A stretch of DNA of 62,449 nt, taken from the NCBI GenBank assembly GCA_964450955.1, contig CAYVFI010000037.1, positions 1 through 62,449 on the forward strand. The letters run 5' to 3'. Made by a program: the position numbers and the translations under genes. This document shows, piece after piece, positions 15,443 to 23,457 of this stretch (positions within the stretch are counted from its first letter, which is position 1; each line of letters opens with the position of its first letter). The DNA comes from CAYNWT01 sp964450955 (GTDB taxonomy: Bacteria; Planctomycetota; Planctomycetia; Planctomycetales; Planctomycetaceae). The notes beneath the pieces are model-generated. The model was not told the DNA's origin, made no database searches, and worked only from the letters and a program-made list of their open reading frames with translations.

Positions 15443-16225
15443 ATGTTTGTAGAACTCACCAAGACCGATGGCGTTGCCAGGTTACTACTGAATCGCCCCG
15501 ACAAGCGAAATGCCTTGACGGACGACTTCATCCGAGAAATCACCGCCGCAGTGCAGGACGTTGCCGCAGACGAATCCGTTCGAGTGCTGGTTCTGGCGGC
15601 AGCTGGAACCGTGTTCTGCGCGGGCATGGATCTGGGCCAGATGCAGCAGCGAGCCACAGCGGAAAACTGTGAAGAGCTATGGCTGGAAGATTCACAAATC
15701 CTGCGAGACACCTTCAAAGCACTATTCGAACTTCCGATTCCCACAGTCGCAGTCGTCCAGGGTGCGGCGGTCGCTGGTGGCATGGGCCTGATCGCATCGT
15801 GTGACCTTGTGCTGCCGTCCAGCAACGCATTCTTCGCTTTGCCTGAACCACAACGGGGCATCACGGCAGCCATGGTGACTCCGCTGCTGCTGCACCGCAT
15901 CGCCACCAGTGCCGCCAACGAATTGCTACTGGGCGGAGGCCGTATGACCGCCGCCCGCGCGGCTCAGGTTGGGCTTTGCCTTGAACCAGTCGCCGCTGAC
16001 GAACTACCGGCAGCCGAACAAAGTCTGGTACGTTCTATCCTAAATGGATCCCGGGCAGCGTTGGCTCAGACGAAAAAGCACGTCATCGATTGCGCGGGAC
16101 CTGCGGTCCTGGCACAACTGGACCATTCAGTCGAACTCTCTGCGCTGGCAAGGAAGACAGCTGATGCCCGCGAGGGCCTTCAGGCGTTCCTTGAAAAGCG
16201 CAAGGCAAACTGGATCCCTAAGTAG
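15443..16225 (+). CDS. enoyl-CoA hydratase/isomerase family protein
   Basis: 260 residues from the ATG at 15443 (MFVELTKTDGVARLLLNRP). Crotonase fold: RPDKRNALTDDFI near the start, the oxyanion-hole segment AAAGTVFCAGMDLGQM, and VQGAAVAGGMGLIASCDLVL. One Glu of the hydratase pair is not evident at the expected GMGL position, so hydratase activity is uncertain. It could act on methylglutaconyl-CoA or a related branched intermediate (inference from the AtuA-C neighbour). It lies 10 bases downstream of that gene, in the same operon. Confidence 0.87.
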   Translation: MFVELTKTDGVARLLLNRPDKRNALTDDFIREITAAVQDVAADESVRVLVLAAAGTVFCAGMDLGQMQQRATAENCEELWLEDSQILRDTFKALFELPIPTVAVVQGAAVAGGMGLIASCDLVLPSSNAFFALPEPQRGITAAMVTPLLLHRIATSAANELLLGGGRMTAARAAQVGLCLEPVAADELPAAEQSLVRSILNGSRAALAQTKKHVIDCAGPAVLAQLDHSVELSALARKTADAREGLQAFLEKRKANWIPK

Positions 16226-16250
16226 ACCGTTACGAACGCGAAGACTGTGG

Positions 16251-16343
16251 TTCGTTAGAAGCTTCCTTCCTGTTGGTTCAGCCCGGTTTCGTCTCACAAG
16301 CCGCTGCGCGCGGACGCATCCATCGGAAGCAGTTTCTAACGAA
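16251..16343. repeat. imperfect inverted repeat between converging genes
   Basis: TTCGTTAGAAGCTTCC at 16251-16266 pairs with GGAAGC-AGT-TTCTAACGAA at 16325-16343, which has a 3-base insertion. It lies between the ends of the hydratase and the membrane-bound protein at 16375, so a two-way termination role is possible. The spacer has no gene. Confidence 0.5.
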
Positions 16344-16374
16344 TCCAATTCTTTGGCCAGCCAGATCAGACAGC

Positions 16375-17799
16375 CTAGCGCTCAGGGGCTGTTTCCTGAT
16401 TGAACTGTCGCTTAATCATTTCGTGGATCGATTGATGATCGTTCCAGATTTCAAACAGAGGGAACTTATCCGGTGGCTCATCACCATTGAGCCTATGGAT
16501 GTACTTCCAATACTGCGTGGCCACGAGAGCTTCTTCAATCAGTGAATCGTCCTGGAGCTCTGGCATTGCTTTGAATATCTCATCAAACAGCTTCATACCT
16601 TTTTCGAGTTCGGTCTGAGCCAGAGACGGCTGGTCACCATTTTCGCCACGTGGGCTGGTTTTACCTTCTTTAAACAGTTGTTTGCCGCGGAAAATGTGAC
16701 GGTGAGCGGACAGCATTTTCTCGTCCTTTTCCGTCATTGTCAGTTGTCGCCAGTAGGCGTAGTTGACGGTTTTCATCGGAATTTCGGTCAGGAACCGCTG
16801 CTCCATCATGGCATCTGTTTCGCTCATGTCGGGATAGTTCTCTCTGGCCTTAGCCCGCATCTCTTCTGTGTTGCCGTTTGGAAACTCAGGAGAACTCGAG
16901 TACCAGTCTTCGAAGCTGTAACGTGCTTTAAGATCGTTGCGGCCGGACGTGGTCACAAATTCTTCACGCCCAAATCCATTCACCCAATCATCGTGAGCCT
17001 GTTCCCACGCAAGTCGAGTGGTATCGTCAAATCGACCTTCTTTTTGCATGCGAGCGGCATATTCGATTTGTGAGCGAGCCGGATACTGTCGAAACAGTTC
17101 GCGAGCCTGCACGCGTTGGCCTTCGTTGACTTCAATTTCATTGGCAAGCGCGTAGCGGCTCTTGGCAACCAGGAAATTATCTTTGGTCTCTGGATTGATC
17201 GCAGGATCCGGACCGCCGTCGTAGGTCTCTCTGTCAGGATCCACCATGAAGTACTTGCGGAAGTACCGCCACTCGTCAGCGGTTCCGACCTTCCAGCCAA
17301 CCAGGCGAGCAGTATGCCAGACCAGGTCGGCGTTCTTACGGTTACGCTGAATCCCTTTGTCCTGGAACTTGATGCCTTCTTTCACCCAGTAAAAGCGGTC
17401 TTCGGTTCCGTCCCATGCCTGGGAAACGTTGTATGCCAGGTTCCAGCCTTCAAACTGCCAGACTTTGACGTAGTGCGGCTGAAGCAACGTAATCGTGTCA
17501 ACAATCGCCCGCAGCTTTCCCCAGTTCTTCGTCTTCTGAAGCTCTTCCGCTTCCAGACGCAAAATGGAAGCCGCAGGACCACGCAGACCCAGTAGAACCA
17601 GGTTCATCGCAGAACTGGAAGGATCGACGTTACCCAACGTGCTCTCACCCAGGTCATAACGTTCCCTGAGCTTCGCAAGTTCTCCTCCGGAGTTTTCTTT
17701 TTCCCCCGCGGGCAACCCCAATAAAATAATTGGGATAAGCAAAACGACGATGCAGCAAACGTAAACCAGTTTGCGTTGGCGAGATGTTAGATTGTTCAT
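16375..17799 (-). CDS. membrane-anchored helical protein of the ABC transporter operon
   Basis: 474 residues. An N-terminal membrane anchor (about 9-29) is followed by a long, mostly helical soluble part in which Trp and Tyr recur (VWQFEGWNLAYNVSQAWDG, VWHTARLVGWKVGTADEW), perhaps TPR-like. No enzyme motif. Planctomycete homologues are sometimes called 'IRE'-type proteins in annotations, with no shown function. Its ATG overlaps the stop of the upstream permease by four bases, so it is translationally coupled and probably works with that transporter as an accessory protein. Confidence 0.72.
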   Translation of the reverse strand: MNNLTSRQRKLVYVCCIVVLLIPIILLGLPAGEKENSGGELAKLRERYDLGESTLGNVDPSSSAMNLVLLGLRGPAASILRLEAEELQKTKNWGKLRAIVDTITLLQPHYVKVWQFEGWNLAYNVSQAWDGTEDRFYWVKEGIKFQDKGIQRNRKNADLVWHTARLVGWKVGTADEWRYFRKYFMVDPDRETYDGGPDPAINPETKDNFLVAKSRYALANEIEVNEGQRVQARELFRQYPARSQIEYAARMQKEGRFDDTTRLAWEQAHDDWVNGFGREEFVTTSGRNDLKARYSFEDWYSSSPEFPNGNTEEMRAKARENYPDMSETDAMMEQRFLTEIPMKTVNYAYWRQLTMTEKDEKMLSAHRHIFRGKQLFKEGKTSPRGENGDQPSLAQTELEKGMKLFDEIFKAMPELQDDSLIEEALVATQYWKYIHRLNGDEPPDKFPLFEIWNDHQSIHEMIKRQFNQETAPER

Positions 17800-20129
17800 T
17801 TCGCTTCCAATTCACGGAATCGAAGAGATACGAAACCGATCAGAATACACGGAATCACAAAACCAAGCAGTGTCAGAATTCCAGGCTTCAGACATGCATC
17901 AAACGGGACATCGAAACCATTCTCGACGAATCGCGTCCCCGCAGTGTAGTGGCCAAACTGCGGAATGATGTTTTTCACCAAACGCAGAGCTCCGAAGATA
18001 ATTGTCTCGTCGATGAAGTTCACAGCCCCCTCGACCTTCTCGTTAATCCCCAGCGGCACAGAAGGATTAAGCTGCTTCGCCATGCGGATAACAGCTTCAA
18101 CAAACCCACCGCCTTCAACCTGCTGGCCCACCAGCTGTTCCATAAACTGATATGAAATTGGCTGTCCGACCATTAACAGGCTAAGCGTCAGGAAGATTGC
18201 GATAGGGCCTTTCACGAAACAACTGGCACAAACACCGATCGTCACGATGAGAATCATCATCATGCCAATAGAGGCAACAGCCTTAAAATAGCCAGATGCA
18301 AAAGGCCGGTCCGGCAATCGAATAAACAGATCGGGCCGAGCCATCCCAAGAAACTGTCCCCTGCTAAGACAAGCAACTTCTACTCGCAACTGACCGTCGT
18401 GAATTAAATCCTCGTTTAGGTCAGCAGACAGTTCCCAGCCATCCTCAGCAGACAGACGACCATCCTCCACTAACTTATGCATCACTGAAAACATGCTGGT
18501 CCCTTCCGGCGGGGCCAACCGATCGCCCTGGATCGTTAAACCACCTTCCTCAACCAGTTCTTCCAGAATCGCTGCGACCTGCAATGCATTCTCGCTGGTC
18601 AGTAGTTCGCCATCAGCCAGTCGGTCCGCAAGATCGCCGGGTAAAGCACCCTCTTCCACCAGCTGGCCGGCTTCAGAGAGTTCGCTGACGTGCTTAGCCA
18701 CGAAGCGCTTTATGTCCTCGTTGTTAGCGGCGAACGTTAATAACCTCGGCACCTCAAGCCTGTTCTCGCCGAATCGATATTCTTTAACGACAAACGACGG
18801 CAGAGGAACGGTCAGCCGACTAAGGTGCTCCCGCATCTGGTCCTGGTGCTGTTCTATCTTTTCAGACAGCCCGATTACCGCACTCCCAAGCGTGCTGTAA
18901 TCACCGGCCGATTGACCGAACGCAAGTTGGTCCCGGGCGGCAATTTCGCAGTCAGTGAAGGCCTTGGTCAATTCAAAAACCCACTCCTCACCAGCGACAC
19001 CATCAAGGCTACCAATCGTTTCGCTCGCGATCCGCAGGCCGTCGGCCAGAATCTCCAGTTCGCCTTTCCGCCGCTCAGAACCCTGCTTAATTCGACCCGT
19101 TTGCGGACGAGCGAACTCAATCTGGTTTGCCTGAAGCCTGTTCCCCAGTGTTCGCAAAGCCTCATAAGCGTTTTGATAACGACCGAGTCGTAGTTCGTTG
19201 GCGGCTCCCTGGAAGTTGTTACTGGCAGCGATTTCGGCAAACGCCTCAGCGCGACGGTTATTGACCAGCGTGTACTGACCGACCAGGCCACCAGCGTCCA
19301 TGTTCCCTTTATGGGTTCGGAACGCTTCAAAGTTGGATTCCAACTCCAACCCGCTCTCACCGATCTTATCGCTTGTCAGACCTTCAAAGTTCCAGATGGC
19401 TCGAGCCTGTGACGTGCCCGAGATATAGCTGCGATACTTCCAGGTATCACCAACGTTAACGCCCGATTCGTTTGGCTGGCCCGTATCTGACAGGAACTCA
19501 AGTGGCCCATAAATCGGAACGCGACAGGTAAGAACCTCCTTCTGACGCTCCGATAACTGCCTCTGTATCCAGACATAACCTGCGACGCTCATCACCCCCA
19601 GCACCACCAGGCCGATACCACCAAACCCGAAAATTCGACCAATCACAATCTCAACGCGCCGAGTCGGCTTCGTCACAACCGTGTGCAGAGAACGCAAACG
19701 GATGTCTTCAGGAATGCCCCAGCACGACAACAGCAGCATGACGGTAAGCAGCAACCACGTAATCGAGGTCAACACAAAGCTGATATACAACTTCACCTGC
19801 AACTGCGGCTTGTCACCACCGCGCGTGAGGAACCAACCGGCGAACATAAACATGATGCAAAACACCACGAATACAAACAGTGCCTTACGACGAATCGCTT
19901 CCTTAAACGTCAAGCTGGCAATCGCCATAATTCGCTTCAGCGAAATCCCCAACAAGTCCTTCACAGAACTCATTACGGCAGCGCCAAAGATTTCCAGCCC
20001 CTTAAACCCACGGCTCAGGACACAGGTCACCAACGCGAGCAGCAGCAGCACGGCGGCAAGCGCGGCGAACACAAACAGCCAATGGCTGAGGCCTTCGACA
20101 GTACTGTATATTTCCGGATTGAATTCCAT
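17796..20129 (-). CDS. ABC-2 type permease with large extracytoplasmic insert
   Basis: 777 residues. Membrane segments lie near 15-40, 85-105, 115-140, 165-190, then 635-660, 665-690 and 745-770. The long soluble region (about 195-620) lies between two groups of helices and would face outside the cytoplasm. It includes VGDTWKYRSYISGTSQARA and helical segments. The N-terminal half fits ABC-2 permeases (KALFVFVVFCIMFMF, then PTRRVEIVIGRIFG). It is followed by the overlapping accessory gene and preceded 54 bases upstream by the ATPase gene. The substrate is unknown; most likely an exporter. Confidence 0.82.
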   Translation of the reverse strand: MEFNPEIYSTVEGLSHWLFVFAALAAVLLLLALVTCVLSRGFKGLEIFGAAVMSSVKDLLGISLKRIMAIASLTFKEAIRRKALFVFVVFCIMFMFAGWFLTRGGDKPQLQVKLYISFVLTSITWLLLTVMLLLSCWGIPEDIRLRSLHTVVTKPTRRVEIVIGRIFGFGGIGLVVLGVMSVAGYVWIQRQLSERQKEVLTCRVPIYGPLEFLSDTGQPNESGVNVGDTWKYRSYISGTSQARAIWNFEGLTSDKIGESGLELESNFEAFRTHKGNMDAGGLVGQYTLVNNRRAEAFAEIAASNNFQGAANELRLGRYQNAYEALRTLGNRLQANQIEFARPQTGRIKQGSERRKGELEILADGLRIASETIGSLDGVAGEEWVFELTKAFTDCEIAARDQLAFGQSAGDYSTLGSAVIGLSEKIEQHQDQMREHLSRLTVPLPSFVVKEYRFGENRLEVPRLLTFAANNEDIKRFVAKHVSELSEAGQLVEEGALPGDLADRLADGELLTSENALQVAAILEELVEEGGLTIQGDRLAPPEGTSMFSVMHKLVEDGRLSAEDGWELSADLNEDLIHDGQLRVEVACLSRGQFLGMARPDLFIRLPDRPFASGYFKAVASIGMMMILIVTIGVCASCFVKGPIAIFLTLSLLMVGQPISYQFMEQLVGQQVEGGGFVEAVIRMAKQLNPSVPLGINEKVEGAVNFIDETIIFGALRLVKNIIPQFGHYTAGTRFVENGFDVPFDACLKPGILTLLGFVIPCILIGFVSLRFRELEAK

Positions 20130-20183
20130 TGGAAGCTACTTTTCAGTGTCTAATCAGGAGAACCGTGGCCAAAACAAAAAGGA

Positions 20184-21107
20184 CTACGCCTTGCCCTCGG
20201 CCTTCTTCTTGTCTTCCTCACCTGGAGCCTCACCCGGTGCGAACCGGCGACCCGGACGAGCTTCACTTTCCCGCACGGTGTTGAGAAACAGGTCTTCCAG
20301 CGTTCGACGTGGGTTGTCGATGTCGAACTTCACGTTGTGCTTGTTCAAGACCGCTTCAACTTCCGCACGCGCTTCTGGTGAGAGTTCGTCCTGGACGCCA
20401 ATCTGAGTCTCCGAAGTCGCCTTCAGAAGCTCATCAACCGAACCGATAACCTTCAATTCGCCCCGGTACAGAATTGCGATGCGGTCACAGATGTCCTGAA
20501 CATCAGCCAGCAAGTGACTACACATGACGACAGTCTTGCCCTGATCGCGGAGCTTCCGGATCATCTCTTTCATCTCGCTGGTACCAAGCGGGTCCAAACC
20601 ACTGGTCGGTTCGTCCAGCATGACCAGATCAGGGTCGTTAATCAGAGCCTGAGCCAAACCAATTCGGCGGGTCATCCCTTTCGAATACTCTTTTAGCTGA
20701 CGCTTGCGAGCGTCCTTCAGGCCCACCTGTTCAATGAGTTCCTGCGTTCGCTTCCGACGCTCCTTGCCAGACATCTTGAACAAACGCCCGTAGAAATCGA
20801 GAGTCTCTTCCGCGTTGAGGAACCGATACAGATACGACTCTTCCGGGAGGTACCCGATTTTTTCGTTCTTGGCGACGTCACCCGACGGACGACCCAAAAT
20901 TTTGACCTCACCGGACGTCGGGAACAAAAGGCCCAGAAGCAGCTTCAGTGTTGTGGTCTTGCCAGAACCGTTCGGCCCCAACAAACCAAACACTTCACCC
21001 TTCTTCACATCCAGACTCAGACTATTAAGAGCTTGAACCTTCTTGCGGCCCCAAAAGTCACGGTAAACCTTCGAAAGATTACGAATCTGAATAACGGGAT
21101 CGCTCAT
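20184..21107 (-). CDS. ABC transporter ATP-binding protein
   Basis: 307 residues. Walker A GPNGSGKTT is near 45, the signature YSKGMTRRIGLAQ near 150, Walker B DPDLVMLDEP near 168, and the switch His in VVMCSHLLADV. It resembles CcmA/NatA-type ATPases of ABC-2 exporters. The C-terminal part after about 230 is family-typical, ending in a Lys/Glu-rich tail. It is the first gene of the three-gene operon. Confidence 0.93.
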   Translation of the reverse strand: MSDPVIQIRNLSKVYRDFWGRKKVQALNSLSLDVKKGEVFGLLGPNGSGKTTTLKLLLGLLFPTSGEVKILGRPSGDVAKNEKIGYLPEESYLYRFLNAEETLDFYGRLFKMSGKERRKRTQELIEQVGLKDARKRQLKEYSKGMTRRIGLAQALINDPDLVMLDEPTSGLDPLGTSEMKEMIRKLRDQGKTVVMCSHLLADVQDICDRIAILYRGELKVIGSVDELLKATSETQIGVQDELSPEARAEVEAVLNKHNVKFDIDNPRRTLEDLFLNTVRESEARPGRRFAPGEAPGEEDKKKAEGKA

Positions 21108-21798
21108 CAGGTGTCTGTCCGAGTTCGTCTGGGTGGATTGATTTGAATACAGCTGTGCGCAGAGCGCCCGACGTAATCAGTACGCCGGTTGAGCGACCAA
21201 CGTTGGGGCCGTTTAAAACTCGTCACGCCGCGGCGCAAACCCCTTAAAAACAAGGGTTTCCGAACTCTGCCAATCTAAGATCGTGGGACTGCGAATACAA
21301 GAACCACAGTCAGTCTTTCCGACCTGACCTGCGTTCGACCCGCCCGACTTTACCGGTTGCGTGGAGACGAGGCGGTCCCAAAGCACGCTCAGCCAGGTCT
21401 ACCGCTCAAATTTGGCGCCACTGCCGCGTATCCAGCCGTTCTGATCTGGCCGTTTTTGATCCGATTCGCCGCTGAACCGCCATATTGACGGGTTCCACGC
21501 CGGCCTTCGATTGGCAGCGTTAGCCACGCCCACAGAACGAACCACTGCCAACGCCCAAGCCCCGCCTTCGACGCCAGCCACAGTCACTTCAAAAACCCTG
21601 ATGCAGCCCAGCCAACCTTAAGGATAGCCGGGCGATTTGAACTCAGTACGTCGTCTGCGCCCGGCGGCTTATCAACAATCTCAGTCGGTTTTCTGTTCAG
21701 GATACCCGACCAATTTGCAGCGCTCCGTTCTCGCCGTACAATGACGGCATTAGGAGCGACGCGGCCACGAGGGCTGCGAGAACGGAATCAACACAAAC
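21108..21798. other. intergenic region, 690 bases, no gene seen
   Basis: No frame here has a credible start or family match. A hairpin-like stretch (AAACCCC...AAGGGTTT, 21237-21259) lies about 130 bases upstream of the ATPase start. The leader of the ABC operon must be in the left end. The spacing is long for this otherwise compact region. Confidence 0.5.
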
Positions 21799-22218
21799 AT
21801 GGAACAGTCACAACGGCTGCGAGAGCGGTTTATCGATGCCGTCCAGGATGCCTCAGACATTGAGAGCGTCGCCGGTCGGTACAACCACATCGTCCGCCAG
21901 GGACATCGAGCGTTCACGCCCTGCCCCTGCCACACTGAGTCCACCCCCTCGCTATCGATCGATCAGGAAGACCAGGTCGGCCGCTGCTGGCTTTGCCTCG
22001 CCCAGGGCGACGTGTTCTGGCTGGTCATGGCCCACGAAGACCTCTGCTTCCGCGACGCCGTTCACTTCCTGGCCGATCGCGCCGGCATTGTCGAACCGCC
22101 CGGCGTTACCTGGACAGCCAACCAACTACGTCAACAACACGCGACCACAGAGCCGGATTCACGTCGATTGGTTTTAAGCCTGCGATCTTTTCAATCGCCG
22201 CGACGACTTCGCATTTGA
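21799..22218 (+). CDS. orphan DnaG-type CHC2 zinc-finger protein
   Basis: 139 residues. Residues 5-100 match the N-terminal zinc-binding domain of primase DnaG: a helix (FIDAVQDASDIESVAGRY), ligands C42-x2-H45 and C63-x2-C66, then GDVFWLVMAHEDLCFRDAV and LADRAGI. The RNA-polymerase (Toprim) and helicase-binding parts are absent. Downstream the frame enters the end of the converging phosphatase gene, so residues 104-139 are antisense-overlapped and not family-like; the product may effectively end near 103. The normal dnaG must lie elsewhere. This is either a stand-alone DNA/zinc-binding protein or a decayed duplicate. The start at ATG 21799 is supported by the domain beginning immediately. Confidence 0.75.
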   Translation: MEQSQRLRERFIDAVQDASDIESVAGRYNHIVRQGHRAFTPCPCHTESTPSLSIDQEDQVGRCWLCLAQGDVFWLVMAHEDLCFRDAVHFLADRAGIVEPPGVTWTANQLRQQHATTEPDSRRLVLSLRSFQSPRRLRI

Positions 22219-22531
22219 AAACCACGGCCAGCACGGCCGCCGCGATGCTGGGTGATCGGTTCATGCCAACGTTGCAACAAACGATCGTCTTCACATCGGC
22301 CGCCACAAAAGTCGATGCCACTCCAACGGCCGCGGCAATGACGGTCTCAGCACCTTCGCCTTCGTCTGTTAAAGCGAACCGACAGTAGTTAATCACCCGC
22401 GGCATCTTCGGTATCGATTCTTCCACCGCCAGATCAACAATCACCGCAATGTCTTCCGCCAATATCGAAGACACATCCCGCAAATCGCGCGCGTTGCCCA
22501 GCCACAATGCTGTGTCCGGAACGCAAATCAT
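22106..22531 (-). CDS. tyrosine/dual-specificity-phosphatase-like protein
   Basis: 141 residues. The CX5R loop is C86-NVGMN-R92 followed by S93, with a preceding Asp (D56 in ALTDEGEG) that could be the general acid. The conserved fold includes IVDLAVEES and NRSPSIAAAVLA. Small size and simple layout suggest a dual-specificity type phosphatase or a related phospho-ester enzyme. Its ATG overlaps the stop of the ZnuA-like gene by four bases (ATGA), so it is the third cistron of that operon. Its 3' end overlaps the orphan CHC2 gene (113 bases, opposite strand). Confidence 0.8.
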   Translation of the reverse strand: MICVPDTALWLGNARDLRDVSSILAEDIAVIVDLAVEESIPKMPRVINYCRFALTDEGEGAETVIAAAVGVASTFVAADVKTIVCCNVGMNRSPSIAAAVLAVVFKCEVVAAIEKIAGLKPIDVNPALWSRVVDVVGWLSR

Positions 22532-23457
22532 TTGACCGCCGCCGCCAACCGATCAAGGTTCTGGTTCATCACCGACAGGAAGTCCCCCATAATGGGTCGG
22601 GCTTCGCACGGAGAAAACAAAACCTCCGTAACCCCGGCGTCAATCAGTTGCGACTGCGCTGTAGCTATTGGTTCGCTTTCCCAAAGCATCACAGTCTTCT
22701 TCTGCGCTGAATCCTTAGACCACGCCGCCAACCGCTTATCCGCAATCGGCTGATCCGGATCCAAATCGAAATTCTGAATCTTCCAACCATAGCGCCGCGC
22801 GATGTAGTTGTAGGCGGGATGCGAACACAGCAGGCGAACGCCGTCCAGCTGCGGCGTTAACTCTGCAATCCGCTTGTCCAGCAAATCCAACCGCTGCTGC
22901 AACGATTTCATGTTTGCAGTTATCGCATCAGCGTGCTGCGGCCACGCGCGACTTGCGGCGTCGGCGATTTGTTTGGCCTGGTGTTTGGCAATTATCGGAT
23001 CCAGCCAGGTGTGACCGTCGGTTCCTTCGTGCGAATGCTCGCCGCCCGGTCCATGTTGATGAACAATGGCGTTCTCGTACTGTATGAACGGTTCAGACAA
23101 ACCGGCCGTTGTATCGACAACCCGCGAACCGGGCAACGTGACGGCTCCCACCCACTTCTCGAAGCCGGCGCCGTTGATAATAATCAACTTCGCCGACTGG
23201 TAACTTTCGATCGCTTCGATCGATGGTTGCCAGAAAATGGGATCTTCACCCTGCGGCAACAGGCATTCAACGGGAACCAAATCGCCCAGTATTTGCTCAG
23301 CCATAAAGGCCGTGGGATAAAACGTCGTTGCGACCACATCACGCGTTTCCGGAGCGAACGCTTTGGTGTTGGTCGGCCCCTTCTGGCATCCGACCAGACA
23401 GACACATCCCAACAAAACGGACGCGACAGTGTGGTTTAACCTGAAGTAACAGCTCAC
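22528..23457 (-). CDS. zinc/manganese-binding ABC transporter lipoprotein (ZnuA-like)
   Basis: 309 residues. Lipoprotein signal with the lipobox LVGC at C24. The cluster A-I type metal-binding fold is recognisable: TTFYPTAFMAEQILGDLVPVE near the start, a His-rich loop (IVHQHGPGGEHSHEGTDGHTWLDP), the ligand segment LLCSHPAYNYIARRYGW, and a C-terminal WESEPIATAQSQL. A normal solute-binding protein, but no permease or ATPase genes are beside it. The stop of the sulfatase overlaps its start by four bases. Metal supply to a metalloenzyme made by the operon is a plausible role (inference). Confidence 0.88.
   Translation of the reverse strand: MSCYFRLNHTVASVLLGCVCLVGCQKGPTNTKAFAPETRDVVATTFYPTAFMAEQILGDLVPVECLLPQGEDPIFWQPSIEAIESYQSAKLIIINGAGFEKWVGAVTLPGSRVVDTTAGLSEPFIQYENAIVHQHGPGGEHSHEGTDGHTWLDPIIAKHQAKQIADAASRAWPQHADAITANMKSLQQRLDLLDKRIAELTPQLDGVRLLCSHPAYNYIARRYGWKIQNFDLDPDQPIADKRLAAWSKDSAQKKTVMLWESEPIATAQSQLIDAGVTEVLFSPCEARPIMGDFLSVMNQNLDRLAAAVK

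Noticed and set aside
21399..21587. 62-codon frame in the 690-base gap
   Set aside because: No ribosome-binding site, no hydrophobic or conserved pattern.
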